Shown here piece after piece: positions 8,460 to 15,332 of a stretch of 45,269 nt of DNA. Below the pieces are notes generated by a model. The model saw only the letters and a program-made list of their open reading frames with translations, was not told the origin of the DNA and did not search any database. The position numbers and the translations under genes were made by a program. This DNA comes from Actinocatenispora comari (GTDB lineage Bacteria; Actinomycetota; Actinomycetes; Mycobacteriales; Micromonosporaceae): NCBI RefSeq assembly GCF_017312725.1, contig NZ_BOPO01000126.1, positions 1-45,269 on the forward strand, read 5' to 3'. Every line of letters begins with the position of its first letter. The stretch's first letter is position 1.

Positions 8460-8491
8460 ACTGATCACGAAAACTGATCGAACGGGGTGAT
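8460..8491. promoter_or_regulatory. Repeated TGATC boxes upstream of LysR gene
   Basis: ACTGATC at 8460-8466 is repeated exactly at 8473-8479 (13-bp period), and a third TGATC overlaps the lysR start at 8488-8492. They lie in the intergenic region between the divergent LysR regulator and hydrolase genes, where a LysR-type operator is expected. LysR sites are usually T-N11-A dyads, so the direct-repeat form is only suggestive. Confidence 0.4.
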
Positions 8492-8492
8492 C

Positions 8493-9425
8493 GTGGAGCT
8501 GCGGCAGCTGCGCTACTTCCTGACGCTGGCCGATGAACTGCACTTCGGCCGCGCCGCGGAGCGGCTGAACATCGTCCAGTCGGCGGTCAGCCAGCAACTG
8601 CGCCGGCTGGAACGCGAGCTGGGCGTCGACCTGTTCGACCGCAGTACCCGGACCGTCCGGCTCACCGAGGCCGGGCACCGGCTGCTGCCGTACGCCGAGC
8701 GGGTGCTCGCCGACGTGGACGCGGCCCGGGCGGCGATCGACGACCTGCGCACCCGGCGCGACGGTACGGTGCGGCTGGGTACCAGCACCGGGCTCGGCTC
8801 GCGGCTGGAGGCGCTGCTGGCCCGGTTCCGCGAGCTGGCCCCGGAGGCGACGCTCGACCTCGTCACCGCACCGGTCGCGGACCGGCTGCGCCGGGTGCGT
8901 TCCGGCGAGCTGGACGCCACCCTGGTCCGCGGCGAGCAGCGGGACGCCGGGCTGGAACTGCTCGCGGTCTGGCACGATCCGCTGGTGGTGGCGCTGCCGG
9001 CCCGGCACGACCTCGCGGTCCGGTCCCGGATCGAGCTGGCGGCGCTGGCCGACCTGCCGCTGCGGCTGGCCAACCGGCAGCGCAATCCCCCGCTGTACGA
9101 CCTGGTCCTGGACTGCTGCCGGCGAGCCGGATTCAGCCCGACGCTCGGACCCGAGTTCACCACCGACCAGGACACCCTGGCCGCGATCGGCTTCGGTGCG
9201 CCCTCCTGGACGGTGTACTACGCGGCGCAGGCCGGCCAGATCGCCCCACCCGGCGTGGTGTTCCGGCCGCTCGCCGCGCCGGCCCCCGCGATGCCGACCT
9301 ACCTCGCGGTACGGCCGGACCCGCCGCGCGCGGAACTGCGCGCCCTCATCGAGGCCTGCATGTCCACAGTGGACGAACCCGGGGCCGGCCGGGCTGCACC
9401 GCCGGACTCGACCGACCCCGAGTGA
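8493..9425 (+). CDS. LysR-family transcriptional regulator
   Basis: About 310 residues. The N-terminal winged helix is canonical: ELRQLRYFLTLADELHFGRA, then AERLNIVQSAVSQQLRRLER and FDRSTRTVRLTEAG. The rest is a periplasmic-binding-protein-like effector domain (TVRLGTSTGLGSRLEALL). GTG at 8493 fits the family start, in which ELRQLRYF follows directly; GTG at 8487 adds two residues. Divergent from two hydrolase genes that it probably controls. Its 3' end carries the palindrome-like box GTCCACAGTGGAC, which recurs in pntAA. Confidence 0.92.
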   Translation: MELRQLRYFLTLADELHFGRAAERLNIVQSAVSQQLRRLERELGVDLFDRSTRTVRLTEAGHRLLPYAERVLADVDAARAAIDDLRTRRDGTVRLGTSTGLGSRLEALLARFRELAPEATLDLVTAPVADRLRRVRSGELDATLVRGEQRDAGLELLAVWHDPLVVALPARHDLAVRSRIELAALADLPLRLANRQRNPPLYDLVLDCCRRAGFSPTLGPEFTTDQDTLAAIGFGAPSWTVYYAAQAGQIAPPGVVFRPLAAPAPAMPTYLAVRPDPPRAELRALIEACMSTVDEPGAGRAAPPDSTDPE

Positions 9426-9749
9426 CGGCCCGGCTCGACCCTCCGACCCGACGGTCGACGGTCCGGCTCGACCGGCTCGGTGTGGCGGCTTCGTGTTCGG
9501 TCGGCGCAGCGCGCACGTCCTCGGGACGCTTCGAACGGCTGATCCTTCGCACCGAAACGCCGGATCGAGAAGTTCCGGCATGGCGCGGACCACCCGCGAC
9601 GCGCTAGCGTGACAAGCGTCACGCAAAGACGGCAGGAGGTTGTCCGAGCCGGCGGCGACGCGACCCGTCGAGCCTGCCCGGGCAGCCCCGGAGCGGTACC
9701 GAGGGCCCCGCCGCGTCAACGCGCCCGCGGCCCGGATCGGGAGGCGCGG
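9426..9749 (+). promoter_or_regulatory. Untranslated region upstream of pnt operon with Crp-like palindrome at 9607-9624
   Basis: No convincing gene lies in these 324 bases. GCGTGAC (9607-9613) and its reverse complement GTCACGC (9618-9624) are separated by 4 bp. The core GTGACAAGCGTCAC fits the GTG-N6-GNCAC consensus described for Streptomyces Crp. An AGGAGG at about 9634-9639 has only a touching TTG after it, in a different frame from pntAA. The operon probably starts near here. Regulation by a Crp/FNR protein is inference. Confidence 0.5.
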
Positions 9750-10862
9750 GTGCGCATCGGCGTGGTGCGGGAGACGGCGGCCGGCGAGCGCCGGGTGGCC
9801 ATGGTGCCGGAGGTGGTGTCCCGGCTGGCGCGGCTGCCCGCCGAGGTGCTGGTGGCCAGCGGTGCGGGCGAGGCGGCGCTGTTCGCCGACGCGGACTACA
9901 CGCAGGCCGGCGCCCAGGTGGTCGAGCCCGACACGGTGTACGGCACGGCCGACGTGCTGCTGTCCGTCGGCCCACCGCCCGACGACCTGCCCGACAGAGT
10001 CCACAGTGGACAGACGCTGATCGGGCTGTACCGCCCGGCGACCTGCCCGGAGCTGGTCGACCGGCTGGCCGCCGCCGGCGTCACGCTGGTCAGCCTGGAC
10101 CGGCTGCCGCGCACGCTGAGCCGGGCGCAGGCCGCCGACGCGCTGACCTCCCAGGCGAACGTCGCCGGGTACCGCGCGGTGCTGGTCGCCGCCGCGGCGT
10201 ACCCGCGGTTCTTCCCGATGCTCGTCACCGCCGCCGGCACGGTACGGCCGGCCGAGGTGCTGGTGCTCGGCGCCGGCGTGGCCGGGCTGCAGGCCATCGG
10301 CACCGCCCGCCGGCTCGGCGCCCAGGTCCGGGCGTACGACGTGCGCCCGGAGACGCGCGAGCAGGTCGAGTCGGTCGGCGGTACGTTCGTCACCCTCGAC
10401 GACGTCGGCCCGGCCGCGGGCACCGGCGGGTACGCCCGGGCGCTGTCCGACGACGAGCAGCGGGTGCAGCAGGAGCGGCTGGCCGCGCAGATCGCCCGGC
10501 AGGACGTGGTGATCACGACCGCGCAGGTGCCGGGTGCGGCTCCGCCGCTGCTGGTCACCGCCGAGGCGGTGAAGGCGATGCGGCCCGGCTCGGTCATCGT
10601 CGACCTGGCCGCCGGCCCGTACGGCGGGAACGTCGCGGTGTCGGTGCCGGACAGCACGATCCGCACCGACAACGGCGTCACGGTGATCGGCGCCGGCAAC
10701 CTCGCGTCGGACATGGCGCCGGCGGCGTCCACCGCGTACGCCCGGAACGTCAGCGCGGTGCTGGCCGTACTGGTCTTCGACGGCGCCGTGCACGTCGACC
10801 TCGACGACGAGATCCAGGCCGGCATCGTGATCACCCACGCCGGCGAGAGGACCAACCCATGA
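9750..10862 (+). CDS. pntAA: NAD(P) transhydrogenase subunit alpha part 1
   Basis: About 370 residues, the soluble NAD(H)-binding component (domain I) of proton-translocating transhydrogenase, which moves hydride between NADH and NADP+ using the proton gradient. Visible: RIGVVRETAAGERRVAMVPE at the N-terminus, SRAQAADALTSQANVAGYRA, and the NAD-binding Rossmann turn VLGAGVAGLQAIGTARRLGA, then AYDVRPETREQVES. The GTG at 9750 has GGGAGGCG upstream and matches the family start (VRIGVVRET). The longer open frame from 9609 has no such support. Its stop TGA overlaps a mini-ORF start (ATGA at 10859). The split alpha subunit matches the Rhodospirillum-type three-gene arrangement. Confidence 0.95.
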   Translation: MRIGVVRETAAGERRVAMVPEVVSRLARLPAEVLVASGAGEAALFADADYTQAGAQVVEPDTVYGTADVLLSVGPPPDDLPDRVHSGQTLIGLYRPATCPELVDRLAAAGVTLVSLDRLPRTLSRAQAADALTSQANVAGYRAVLVAAAAYPRFFPMLVTAAGTVRPAEVLVLGAGVAGLQAIGTARRLGAQVRAYDVRPETREQVESVGGTFVTLDDVGPAAGTGGYARALSDDEQRVQQERLAAQIARQDVVITTAQVPGAAPPLLVTAEAVKAMRPGSVIVDLAAGPYGGNVAVSVPDSTIRTDNGVTVIGAGNLASDMAPAASTAYARNVSAVLAVLVFDGAVHVDLDDEIQAGIVITHAGERTNP

Positions 10863-10942
10863 GCGAGCGGCAGCGAGCGAATCGTGGGCACTGCGCGTTC
10901 GTGCATCAGGCCCGGCCGGAGCGAAGCGGAGGCCGGGCATGA
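10859..10942 (+). CDS. Mini-ORF 1 in pnt operon (27 codons)
   Basis: ATG at 10859 overlaps the pntAA stop (ATGA) and is preceded by GAGAGG at 8 bp. It codes for 27 residues beginning MSERQRANRGHCAFV and ends in TGA at 10940-10942, overlapping the next ATG. Its last codons include GGAGG (10928-10932), placed 6 bp before that ATG. It may be translated as part of a coupling chain or may be only a repeat element compatible with translation. No known domain. Confidence 0.5.
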   Translation: MSERQRANRGHCAFVHQARPERSGGRA

Positions 10943-11012
10943 GCGAGCGGGAGCGAGCGAATCGTGGGCACTGCGCGTTCGTGCCTCAGGCCCGGCGAAG
11001 CGGAGGGCGGGC
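10859..11012 (+). repeat. Tandem spacer duplication (80 bp + 74 bp) between pntAA and pntAB
   Basis: Copy 1 is 10859-10938 and copy 2 is 10939-11012. Both start ATGAGCGAGCGG and contain AATCGTGGGCACTGCGCGTT. They differ by a few substitutions and one 6-bp deletion. A diverged copy of the same layout lies at 11393-11469 between pntAB and pntB. Similar ATGAGCGAGCG-type spacers are, from memory, frequent in Micromonosporaceae genomes; this could not be checked. Confidence 0.8.
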
Positions 11013-11016
11013 ATGA
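10939..11016 (+). CDS. Mini-ORF 2 in pnt operon (25 codons), near-copy of mini-ORF 1
   Basis: It starts at ATG 10939 inside the stop of mini-ORF 1 and stops at TGA 11014-11016 inside the ATGA that begins pntAB. The product begins MSERERANRGHCAFV. Compared with mini-ORF 1 it has a few substitutions and a 6-bp in-frame deletion, so reading frame and junctions are kept. GGAGG at 11002-11006 lies 6 bp before the pntAB start. Confidence 0.5.
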   Translation: MSERERANRGHCAFVPQARRSGGRA

Positions 11017-11396
11017 GTGGCGGTCTGGTCACCGACGTGACGATGTTCGTGCTGGCGGTGCTGGTCGGGTTCGAGGTGATCAGCAAGGTGCCGGCCACCC
11101 TGCACACGCCGCTGATGTCCGGCGCCAACTCGATCCACGGCATCATCCTGCTCGGCGTGGTGATCGTCGCCGGTTCAGCCCGCACCCCACTGGAGTACGC
11201 GCTGGTGGCGGTCGCCGCGGCCTTCGCCACCGCGAACGTGGTCGGCGGGTACCTGGTCACCGACCGGATGCTGGAGATGTTCCGCACCCGGGACGGCCGC
11301 CGCGGCCAAGCGGCGCGCGGCGGCTCGACACCGCAGACAGCCGGCGGGAAGGTACCGGCGCCGCGCGGCGCGACCGGCTCGGAGGTGGCGCGATGA
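11013..11396 (+). CDS. pntAB: NAD(P) transhydrogenase subunit alpha part 2
   Basis: About 127 residues. It is the small membrane component (first part of domain II) that helps form the proton channel. Three hydrophobic helices are visible: VTMFVLAVLVGFEVISKVPA, SIHGIILLGVVIVAG and YALVAVAAAFATANVVGGYL. HTPLMSGANSIHGI is the family signature after the first helix. An unusual Gly/Arg/Ala-rich tail of about 35 residues follows (RRGQAARGGSTPQTAGGKVP), longer than in most homologues. The start at 11013 has GGAGG at 6 bp and overlaps the mini-ORF stop. The stop TGA at 11394 overlaps the next mini-ORF start. Confidence 0.93.
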   Translation: MSGGLVTDVTMFVLAVLVGFEVISKVPATLHTPLMSGANSIHGIILLGVVIVAGSARTPLEYALVAVAAAFATANVVGGYLVTDRMLEMFRTRDGRRGQAARGGSTPQTAGGKVPAPRGATGSEVAR

Positions 11397-11473
11397 GCAG
11401 GCGTGCGCGAGTGATTCGGCGGTACTGCGCGTCGTGTCTCGTCGTCGTTCGGGCGAAGGAGGAACGGCGATGA
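11393..11473 (+). CDS. Mini-ORF 3 in pnt operon (26 codons)
   Basis: ATG at 11393 overlaps the pntAB stop (ATGA) and has GGAGG at 7 bp. It codes for 26 residues starting MSRRARVIRRYCAS and ends at TGA 11471-11473, inside the ATGA that begins pntB. It looks like a diverged relative of mini-ORFs 1 and 2: same start, same length class, ACTGCGCGT in the middle, and a GGAGG-containing end (11458-11462) that serves pntB. Confidence 0.45.
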   Translation: MSRRARVIRRYCASCLVVVRAKEERR

Positions 11474-12861
11474 GCGCGGTGGAGCAGCTCGGCTACCTGG
11501 CCGCGGCGGTGGCGTTCGTGCTCGGCCTGCGCCTGATGAACTCGCCGGCCACCGCGCGCCGCGGCAACCTGCTGTCCGCGGCCGGGATGGTGCTGGCGCT
11601 GGCGATCACCGCGGTACGGCTCGCCGGAAACACCGAGACGCTGACCGGCCCGGTGGTGCTGCTGGCCGGGGTGGCGGTCGGTGCGGCCGGCGGCGCGCTG
11701 CTGGCCCGGCGGGTACCGATGACCGGGATGCCGCAGCTGGTCAGCCTGTTCAACGCGGTCGGCGGCGGCGCGGCGGCGCTGGTCGCGGTCACCGAGTACG
11801 TCCGGCTCGCCCCCGCGGTCGGTGCGCAGACCACGGTCAGCGCGCTGCTGGACGTGGTGATCGGCGGCGTCACGTTCACCGGTTCGCTGATCGCGGCCGG
11901 CAAGCTGCAGGGCTGGGTGACCGGCAACCCGGTGCTGTTCCCGGGTCGCCGGGCGGTCAGCGTCGCGCTGGTCGCGATCGTCGTCGCCGGCGCCGTCTGG
12001 CTGCTGATCACGCCGAACGTGCCGGTGCTGGTCGTGGTGATCGTGGCCGCGGCGGCGTTCGGGGTGGCGATGGTGCTGCCGATCGGCGGTGCCGACATGC
12101 CGGTGGTGATCTCGCTGCTGAACGCGTTCACCGGTACCGCGGTGGCGATGGCCGGGTTCGTGCTGAACTCGGTGGCGTTGATCATCGCCGGTGCGCTGGT
12201 CGGCGCGTCCGGCACGATCCTGACCAAGCTGATGGCCGACGCGATGAACCGGTCGGTGGTCGCGGTGCTGGTCGGCGGCTTCGGCACCGGTGACGCCGGG
12301 CCGGCCGCGGTCGGCTCGGCCGACGCCTCGGTACGGTCGGTGACCGCCGAGGACGCCGCGATCCAGCTGGCGTACGCGCGCAAGGTGATCGTGGTGCCCG
12401 GCTACGGGCTGGCCGCGGCGCAGGCGCAGCACGAGCTGAGTGCGCTGGCCGAGCTGCTGATCGAGCGCGGCGTCGACGTCTGCTACGCGATCCACCCCGT
12501 GGCGGGCCGGATGCCCGGCCACATGAACGTGCTGCTCGCCGAAGCGAACGTGCCGTACCCGATGCTCAAGGAGATGGACGAGGTCAACGACGAGTTCGCG
12601 GTGACCGACGTGGCGCTGGTGGTCGGCGCGAACGACGTGACCAACCCGGCCGCCCGCCGGCCCGGCAATCCGGTGTCCGGCATGCCGATCCTCAACGTGG
12701 ACGCGGCCCGCAGCGTCATCGTGATCAAGCGTTCGATGGGCCACGGGTACGCCGGGATCGACAACGAGCTCTACACCGCGCCGGCGACCGGCATGCTGTT
12801 CGCCGACGCCAGGTCGGCGCTCGCCGAGCTGACCACCTCGGTACGCAGCCTGGTCGGCTGA
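11470..12861 (+). CDS. pntB: NAD(P) transhydrogenase subunit beta
   Basis: About 463 residues, close to the usual length of PntB. The N-terminal 270 residues hold eight or nine membrane helices that complete the proton channel (signature GNLLSAAGM, then PMTGMPQLVSLFNAVGGGAA). The C-terminal domain III binds NADP(H): VPGYGLAAAQAQHELSALAE, HPVAGRMPGHMNVLLAEA, VGANDVTNPAARR and KRSMGHGYAGIDNELY are all present and intact. The ATG at 11470 has GGAGG at 7 bp and overlaps mini-ORF 3; a GTG at 11434 is an in-frame alternative lacking family support. With pntAA and pntAB it forms a complete energy-linked transhydrogenase for NADPH supply. Confidence 0.96.
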   Translation: MSAVEQLGYLAAAVAFVLGLRLMNSPATARRGNLLSAAGMVLALAITAVRLAGNTETLTGPVVLLAGVAVGAAGGALLARRVPMTGMPQLVSLFNAVGGGAAALVAVTEYVRLAPAVGAQTTVSALLDVVIGGVTFTGSLIAAGKLQGWVTGNPVLFPGRRAVSVALVAIVVAGAVWLLITPNVPVLVVVIVAAAAFGVAMVLPIGGADMPVVISLLNAFTGTAVAMAGFVLNSVALIIAGALVGASGTILTKLMADAMNRSVVAVLVGGFGTGDAGPAAVGSADASVRSVTAEDAAIQLAYARKVIVVPGYGLAAAQAQHELSALAELLIERGVDVCYAIHPVAGRMPGHMNVLLAEANVPYPMLKEMDEVNDEFAVTDVALVVGANDVTNPAARRPGNPVSGMPILNVDAARSVIVIKRSMGHGYAGIDNELYTAPATGMLFADARSALAELTTSVRSLVG

Positions 12862-12937
12862 CCGTCAGCGGGGGGCCGGGAGCGAGCGCGACCCCGGTCG
12901 GCGCCGCCGGGGTGCGGGGGTGCGCTCCGGCCCGCCG

Positions 12938-13315
12938 TCACGCCCGCTGGCGGGTCGGCTGCGGGTCCGCGCCGGCCCGCTCGCGCGCTTCGAGGATCTC
13001 GGGGACGTGGCTCTCCGCCCACTCGCGGACGGCGCGCAGCGGGACCAGCAGGGACCGGCCGAGGTCGGTGAGCCCGTACTCGACGTGTGGCGGCTGCTCG
13101 CCGTAGTCGACGCGGGTGAGCAGGCCGTCCTCCTCCATCGAGCGCAGCGTTTCGGTCAGCACCTTCGGGGTGACGCCCTGGATCCTCGCCACCAGGGCGG
13201 TGAACCGCAGCGGGCCGTCCTCCAGCGCGTTGACCACGAACACCGTCCAGCGCGCGCCGATGCGGTGCAGCACCAGCCGGGACGGGCAGGTGACGGACAT
13301 GACGTTGTAGCCCAC
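12938..13315 (-). CDS. HxlR-family transcriptional regulator
   Basis: About 125 residues with the winged helix of the HxlR family: VLHRIGARWTVFVVNALEDG, LRFTALVARIQGVTPKVLTE, TLRSMEEDGLLTRVDY and VEYGLTDLGRSLL. Single-domain HxlR proteins act as dimers and often sense electrophiles or redox stress. GTG at 13315 was chosen, with GGAGG about 11 bp upstream; an internal ATG at 13300 is possible. It is divergent from the SDR gene at 13406, and the intergenic region contains an AAGTA-N6-TACTT dyad within a recognisable promoter. Control of the SDR gene is the natural inference. Confidence 0.9.
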   Translation of the reverse strand: MGYNVMSVTCPSRLVLHRIGARWTVFVVNALEDGPLRFTALVARIQGVTPKVLTETLRSMEEDGLLTRVDYGEQPPHVEYGLTDLGRSLLVPLRAVREWAESHVPEILEARERAGADPQPTRQRA

Positions 13316-13338
13316 GGCGACCGCTGCCTCCGGTTACG

Positions 13339-13368
13339 TTGAAGTACCTGGTTACTTTTCCATAGCAT
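13339..13368 (+). promoter_or_regulatory. Promoter with HxlR-type operator for the SDR gene
   Basis: TTGAAG (13339-13344) and TAGCAT (13363-13368) are 18 bp apart and fit a vegetative -35/-10 pair directed at the SDR gene. The inverted repeat AAGTA-CCTGGT-TACTT (13342-13357) sits in the spacer, where a bound HxlR protein would block RNA polymerase. The sequence is clear; binding is inferred from the divergent HxlR gene. Confidence 0.6.
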
Positions 13369-13405
13369 ACGCCGGCAGTGACAGTCGACGGAGCGGAGCG
13401 GAACC

Positions 13406-14062
13406 ATGGGCAACGGACTGACCGGTCAGACAGTGCTCGTACTGGGCGGGCGGCACCTCGGTGCGGCCATCGCGGCGGCGGCGATCGCCGAGGGCGCGCG
13501 GGTGCACGTCGCGTCCCACCGGCCCGGCGGGCTGCACATCGACCTGCACGACGAGACGACCATCGCCGCCGCGGCCGCGGAGCTCGGCCCGGTCGACCAT
13601 GTGGTCAACACGGCGAACTCGCCGCACGCGGGACCGATCGGCGAGCTCGACCGGGACCGTACCGTCGATGCCTTCACCGCCAAGGTGATCGGCCCGCTGC
13701 TGCTCGCGAAGCACTTCACGATCCGACGCTCGCTGCTGCTGTTCTCCGGCCAGGTCGGCTGGCGGCCGGCCCGCGGCAAGATCGTGACGGGCGTGACCAA
13801 CGGCGCCGCCGCGTTCGCCGCCCGGCACCTCGCCGTCGAACTCGCGCCGGTACGGGTCAACGCGCTGTCGCCGGGGATCATCGACTCCGGCGCCTGGGAC
13901 GGCAAGGGCGACGGCAAGCCGGACTTCCTCGCGACCGCCGCGCAGCAGACCCTGGTGGGCCGCACCGGCACCGTCACCGACGTGACCGACGCGGTGCTGT
14001 GGCTGCTCCGGGCCGAGTTCCTCACCGGCGAGACCATCCACCTCGACGGTGGCCGGCCCTGA
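13406..14062 (+). CDS. SDR-family protein with degenerate active site
   Basis: About 218 residues, a short Rossmann-fold protein. The cofactor turn is VLGGRHLGAAIAAAAIAEGA instead of the usual TGxxxGIG. VNTANSPHAGPIGEL occupies the NNAG position, and VRVNALSPGIIDSGAW and LTGETIHLDGG are typical of the family. The catalytic YxxxK is missing: at the position of YSASKAA the protein has TGVTNGA. The Ser region (LFSGQVGWRP) is partly kept. Oxidoreductase activity by the classical mechanism is therefore doubtful. The ATG at 13406 has a GGAG motif. It is divergent from, and probably repressed by, the HxlR protein. Confidence 0.85.
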   Translation: MGNGLTGQTVLVLGGRHLGAAIAAAAIAEGARVHVASHRPGGLHIDLHDETTIAAAAAELGPVDHVVNTANSPHAGPIGELDRDRTVDAFTAKVIGPLLLAKHFTIRRSLLLFSGQVGWRPARGKIVTGVTNGAAAFAARHLAVELAPVRVNALSPGIIDSGAWDGKGDGKPDFLATAAQQTLVGRTGTVTDVTDAVLWLLRAEFLTGETIHLDGGRP

Positions 14063-14185
14063 CCCCGCCCGGCCGCGGCAGAATCGGGAGCTGGCCAGCA
14101 CCACCGTGCGGCCGGCCCTGATCCGCACGGCCGCGGCACCCGACGATCCGCCGTACCCGGCCGGGGAGCCCGACCCGCCGCCGCG

Positions 14186-15094
14186 TCAGGGCGAGAGGCG
14201 GGCGGCGAGCTCGGCGGCGGTGGGTGGGTCGGCTCCGGGCCGGCCGCAGGTGATCGCGGCCGCGGTCAGGGCCCGGTGCAGTACCTGCCGGGCGGTGTCC
14301 GCGGGCAGCGACGGCAGCGCGTCGAGGGTCAGCGCACCGGCCCGGTACAGCCCGTCCAGCAGCGCGGACATGCACGCGTCGCCGGCGCCGACGGTGTCCA
14401 CCACGTCGACCGGCGGCGCCGCGCACCGCAGCTGGTACCCGGTGGTGGCGAGGAACCCGCCGTCGGCACCGAGCGTCACGACGACCAGGTCGGGGCCGGC
14501 GGCGAGCCAGCGCGCCGCGACCGTCTCGACCGGCTCGCCCGGGTACAGCCAGGCCAGGTCGTCGGCGGACGCCTTGACCAGGTGCGCCAGCGCCACGAAC
14601 CGGGCCACCTGGTCGCGGGCGTGCTCGACCGGGCCGTGCAGCGTCGGCCGCACGTTCGGGTCGTACGACACGACGGTCGTGCCGCGCACCCCGGCCAGCA
14701 TGTCCGCCAGTACCTCGTCACCCGGGGCGAGCGTGGCGAGCGAGCCGGCGTGCACCGCCACCGAGCCGGGGTAGGGCGTCAGGTCCTTCGGCGCCCAGCT
14801 CAGGTCGAACTCGTACGCCGCGGCGCCGTCCGCGCCCAGCCGCGCCGTCGCCGTGGCGGTACGGGAAGCGCCCGCGTCGCTGCGGTCCAACGCGACGCCG
14901 GCGGCGCCGAGCCGGGCCGCGATCCGGGCGCCGCGCTCGTCCGGCCCGTACTGGGTGATCAGGCCGGCCGGGTCGCCGAGCCGGGCCAGCCCGAGCGCCA
15001 CGTTCGCCGGCGAACCGCCGACGAGCTCGACCGGTGCGGCGGCCCCGGGCCGCCACACCACATCCACCAGCGCCTCGCCGATCACCGTGAACAC
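14186..15094 (-). CDS. PfkB-family carbohydrate kinase (fructokinase-like)
   Basis: About 302 residues with the ribokinase/PfkB fold. IGEALVDVVWRPG and ELVGGSPANVALGLARLG form the N-terminal substrate region (PfkB signature 1). The C-terminal signature DVVDTVGAGDACMSALLDGL contains the anion hole GAGD and the catalytic Asp. VSYDPNVRPTL, with DPNxR, is typical of fructokinases. The GTG at 15094 matches the family start (VFTVIGEALVD); a longer open frame upstream has no support. It would phosphorylate a sugar with ATP in the cytosol. The closest look is fructokinase, but specificity is inferred only. Confidence 0.9.
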   Translation of the reverse strand: MFTVIGEALVDVVWRPGAAAPVELVGGSPANVALGLARLGDPAGLITQYGPDERGARIAARLGAAGVALDRSDAGASRTATATARLGADGAAAYEFDLSWAPKDLTPYPGSVAVHAGSLATLAPGDEVLADMLAGVRGTTVVSYDPNVRPTLHGPVEHARDQVARFVALAHLVKASADDLAWLYPGEPVETVAARWLAAGPDLVVVTLGADGGFLATTGYQLRCAAPPVDVVDTVGAGDACMSALLDGLYRAGALTLDALPSLPADTARQVLHRALTAAAITCGRPGADPPTAAELAARLSP

Positions 15095-15332
15095 GGTTGC
15101 CGATCGTATCCGCCGCCCGGTGCGGCGACCGCCGCGCCGCGGGTCGGATCGCCCCCGCCCTGCAAACGGGCACCGCACCGGCCCGATCCGGGCACCGGCC
15201 GCCGCCGGCGCCGACCCGGCCGATCCGCCCGCGGCGTCGCTTCCGTCCCGGCCGGGGGCCCTACCGATCCGGGGGTTCCGGCGGCAGGATCGGGGGCAGC
15301 GCTCGATAGTGGGGTGGGAAGGGAGGCCAACG

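Noticed and set aside
9640-10020. TTG-start frame directly after AGGAGG upstream of pntAA (MSEPAATRPVEP)
   Set aside because: The AGGAGG touches the TTG, leaving no spacing. The frame differs from pntAA and soon becomes low complexity. A leader peptide cannot be excluded but is not supported.
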